Source: Cyanodermella asteris (Eukaryota; Ascomycota; Lecanoromycetes; Ostropales; Stictidaceae). Taken from it: a stretch of DNA of 64,000 bases. The notes below the pieces were generated by a model, which saw only the letters and a program-made list of their open reading frames with translations, was not told the origin of the DNA and searched no databases. The DNA lies in assembly GCA_900618795.1 (NCBI GenBank), contig UYJD01000002.1, forward strand, positions 549,150-613,149, given 5' to 3'. Both the position numbers and the translations under genes were made by a program. Shown here piece by piece: positions 62,481 to 64,000 of this stretch. How positions within the stretch are numbered: position 1 is the first letter of the stretch; every line of letters starts with the position of its first letter.

Positions 62481-64000
62481 ATGTCCCATTCCCAGATGTC
62501 TTCGAGCTCCGTCAAACAAGACATTTACGCCTCAGACACTGACGCTGATGTTCACTCCGACTCGACTATGAATTCGTCGGACGTCGATTCGAACGACAAA
62601 GAGGCGATGAAAGAGCTTCGGAGACGAAGGAAAGCGAAGGCCGAGAACGTCGAGCGAAGGGAAGCGAGAGAGAAAAGAAGGGTGGCGGAGAAGAGGAGGG
62701 CTGCCAAAGAGACGAAGAGAAGGGCGAACAGAGCACTGGACCTTCACGCCGCTTCCGCCATACCCGCCTCCGAAGCTGCCACAGTTCTTGGCAAGGATAT
62801 GAGCGGCGACGAAGCCGACGTGGAGATGAATGAGGATGGCGCCAATGCTCCTGGCGAGGTAGAAGGGGAAGGGAGACAAGGAAAAGAGGAGGAAGAGGCA
62901 AATTCTACATACGAGTTTCGGCGAAAAACTGCCGGCAAGAGCCTCGGCCTCGCGAAAGTGTTGCAGGCGGCTCACCAGCAGAAGATACAGAGGCAGAAGC
63001 TGGCTGAAGCAGTTGCGACGCTGAGTGCCATTAAGCGCTTGTATGCTGATGAGAATCTGACCAGTTCAGAAAGCCTGTTCAGAATCTCGCAGCTGCTTGA
63101 CAATTCTACAGCTGAGGACGAGAGTGAGGGCACAACGTCCCTGAACGATGCCAACGACGTGAAGGCGAAGTCGGCTGATGTTGACGCCCCCGCCGTCCAA
63201 GATCCAACTCACAAGGCGCAACCTCGCGCCACCGAGGGCTCCCCGTCGACCACCACTGATAGAGGTCGTGGTGGGAAGCCGACCTCCACCAAGGGCGCTG
63301 CCCGGCAGAAGTCAGTCGACAAGGCTTCCGCCCCTACCGCCAATGCCCCCGCCGCCAATGTCACCGAAGATCACGCCTCTGACGCCGACGCTCCCGCCAC
63401 AAAGAAACAGCGTGCCAAGCAGTATCCTTGGACCGACACAGAGCTCGACTTCATGGGCCCCAGGCTCAAGGCCATCAAGGAAGCCCAGCCCGACATTGGC
63501 GAGGGCCGCTTCGGGATCCTTGCCGATGACCTCAACAAGCACTTCGCCGACTACTACATGGAGAAATTCGGCGTCTCCAACACCCGCACCATGATCTCGG
63601 TCAAAAATTGCGTCTCGCGCAAACTGAGGCCGTATCTGCTGGCTCGCGGTGAGTACTTTGACGACCGTGCGGAGCGCAAGGACGGCAAGGCGAGGGACGT
63701 GGTGACGAGCGCTCGCCCGAACAAGAAGCGGCCTCTTGAGATTGTCCTTGTGGAGAAGAAGGATGAGGCGGAGGGTGATATCGTCGAGTCCGTCGAGCCC
63801 GCTGATGAGGAGCTGCCGGCGAAGAAGCGCCAGAAGACGAAAGAGACTTCGGCTCAGAAGGCGCCCGTGGAGGCTTCAAGGGGCGTCGCCGAGTCTGCTC
63901 CGGTTGCTGAGCCTGCTCCTGCTCCGAAATCTACTTCGTCCGGCACTGGCCCAACACGCACCGCTCCCAAGAATCCCGCTAAGCGTGCGGCTCCCTACAA
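62481..64000 (+). CDS. Charged, probably nuclear protein (partial, runs off the window)
   Basis: The frame is open from the ATG at 62481 to the window end, 506 codons with no stop, so the C-terminus is missing. The start follows a pyrimidine-rich leader. The N-terminal third is a highly charged helix/coil (KELRRRRKAKAENVERREAR). The middle is Ala/Thr/Pro-rich and disordered. A more ordered segment lies near residues 312-390 (QYPWTDTELDFMGPRLKAIK, then FGILADDLNKHFADYYMEKF and NTRTMISVKNCVSRKLRPYL); its W-T-x-x-E opening recalls SANT/Myb-like or other DNA-binding helices, but this is weak. Lys/Arg clusters (NKKRPLE, AKKRQKTK) look like nuclear-localisation signals. A GTGAGT string near 63648 could be a donor, but the frame stays open past it. 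Function unknown. Confidence 0.7.
   Translation, partial: MSHSQMSSSSVKQDIYASDTDADVHSDSTMNSSDVDSNDKEAMKELRRRRKAKAENVERREAREKRRVAEKRRAAKETKRRANRALDLHAASAIPASEAATVLGKDMSGDEADVEMNEDGANAPGEVEGEGRQGKEEEEANSTYEFRRKTAGKSLGLAKVLQAAHQQKIQRQKLAEAVATLSAIKRLYADENLTSSESLFRISQLLDNSTAEDESEGTTSLNDANDVKAKSADVDAPAVQDPTHKAQPRATEGSPSTTTDRGRGGKPTSTKGAARQKSVDKASAPTANAPAANVTEDHASDADAPATKKQRAKQYPWTDTELDFMGPRLKAIKEAQPDIGEGRFGILADDLNKHFADYYMEKFGVSNTRTMISVKNCVSRKLRPYLLARGEYFDDRAERKDGKARDVVTSARPNKKRPLEIVLVEKKDEAEGDIVESVEPADEELPAKKRQKTKETSAQKAPVEASRGVAESAPVAEPAPAPKSTSSGTGPTRTAPKNPAKRAAPY

Overview
The window looks like nuclear DNA of a filamentous ascomycete (Pezizomycotina, probably a Dothideomycete; the class is inferred from overall protein resemblance only). 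Genes are mostly intron-poor, with short GT..AG introns carrying CTGAC/CTAAC-type branch sites. Promoters have pyrimidine-rich tracts, and base composition is moderate GC throughout. Fungal hallmark families are present: a Zn2Cys6 regulator, two RTA1 proteins, a GRAM/VASt sterol-transfer protein and a small secreted cysteine-rich protein. I found no transposon, virus-like element, rRNA, convincing tRNA or CRISPR.

Left part (0.4-20.8 kb): an MIT/coiled-coil protein resembling Atg38/NRBF2 (-); a large GRAM-VASt membrane-contact-site protein (+) with two very long introns and a stop-interrupted upstream reading frame; an unknown acidic protein (-); a Zn2Cys6 transcription factor (-) divergent from an RTA1 protein (+), with a CCG-N5-CGG palindrome between them; a 153-residue unknown (-); and a conserved fungal protein of unknown role at 19.75 kb. 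Two roughly 5-kb stretches (14.8-19.7 and 20.8-26.0 kb) hold no gene I can support.

Middle part (26-42 kb): a secreted beta-propeller protein (-); soluble inorganic pyrophosphatase (+) with an in-frame, mitochondrial-presequence-like N-terminal extension; mitoribosomal protein mL53 (-), whose start codon is built by splicing; COP9 signalosome subunit 6 (-); a glycine-rich-domain (DUF1399) protein with a Cys/Gly tail (+). Then comes an accessory stretch: a six-cysteine secreted peptide (+), an alpha/beta hydrolase that seems to lack its nucleophile (-), a second RTA1 protein (+) and an APH-type kinase-like protein (-).

Right part (42.5-64 kb) is dense housekeeping: the spliceosomal helicase BRR2 (-) head-to-head with the ribosome-biogenesis factor NOP14 (+); a LisH/WD40-like protein (+) with one in-frame TAG; ribosomal protein eL29 (-), in four small exons; mitochondrial dihydroorotate dehydrogenase (+) tail-to-tail with the biotin subunit of methylcrotonyl-CoA carboxylase (-), 40 bases apart; an NCBP3-like (DUF2414) protein (-); and a charged, probably nuclear protein (+) that runs off the end.

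Exon structures were worked out by eye from splice signals, reading phase and family resemblance. Two genes (GRAM-VASt and WD40) keep unresolved questions about in-frame TAG codons that all sit in acceptor-like NTAGG contexts.
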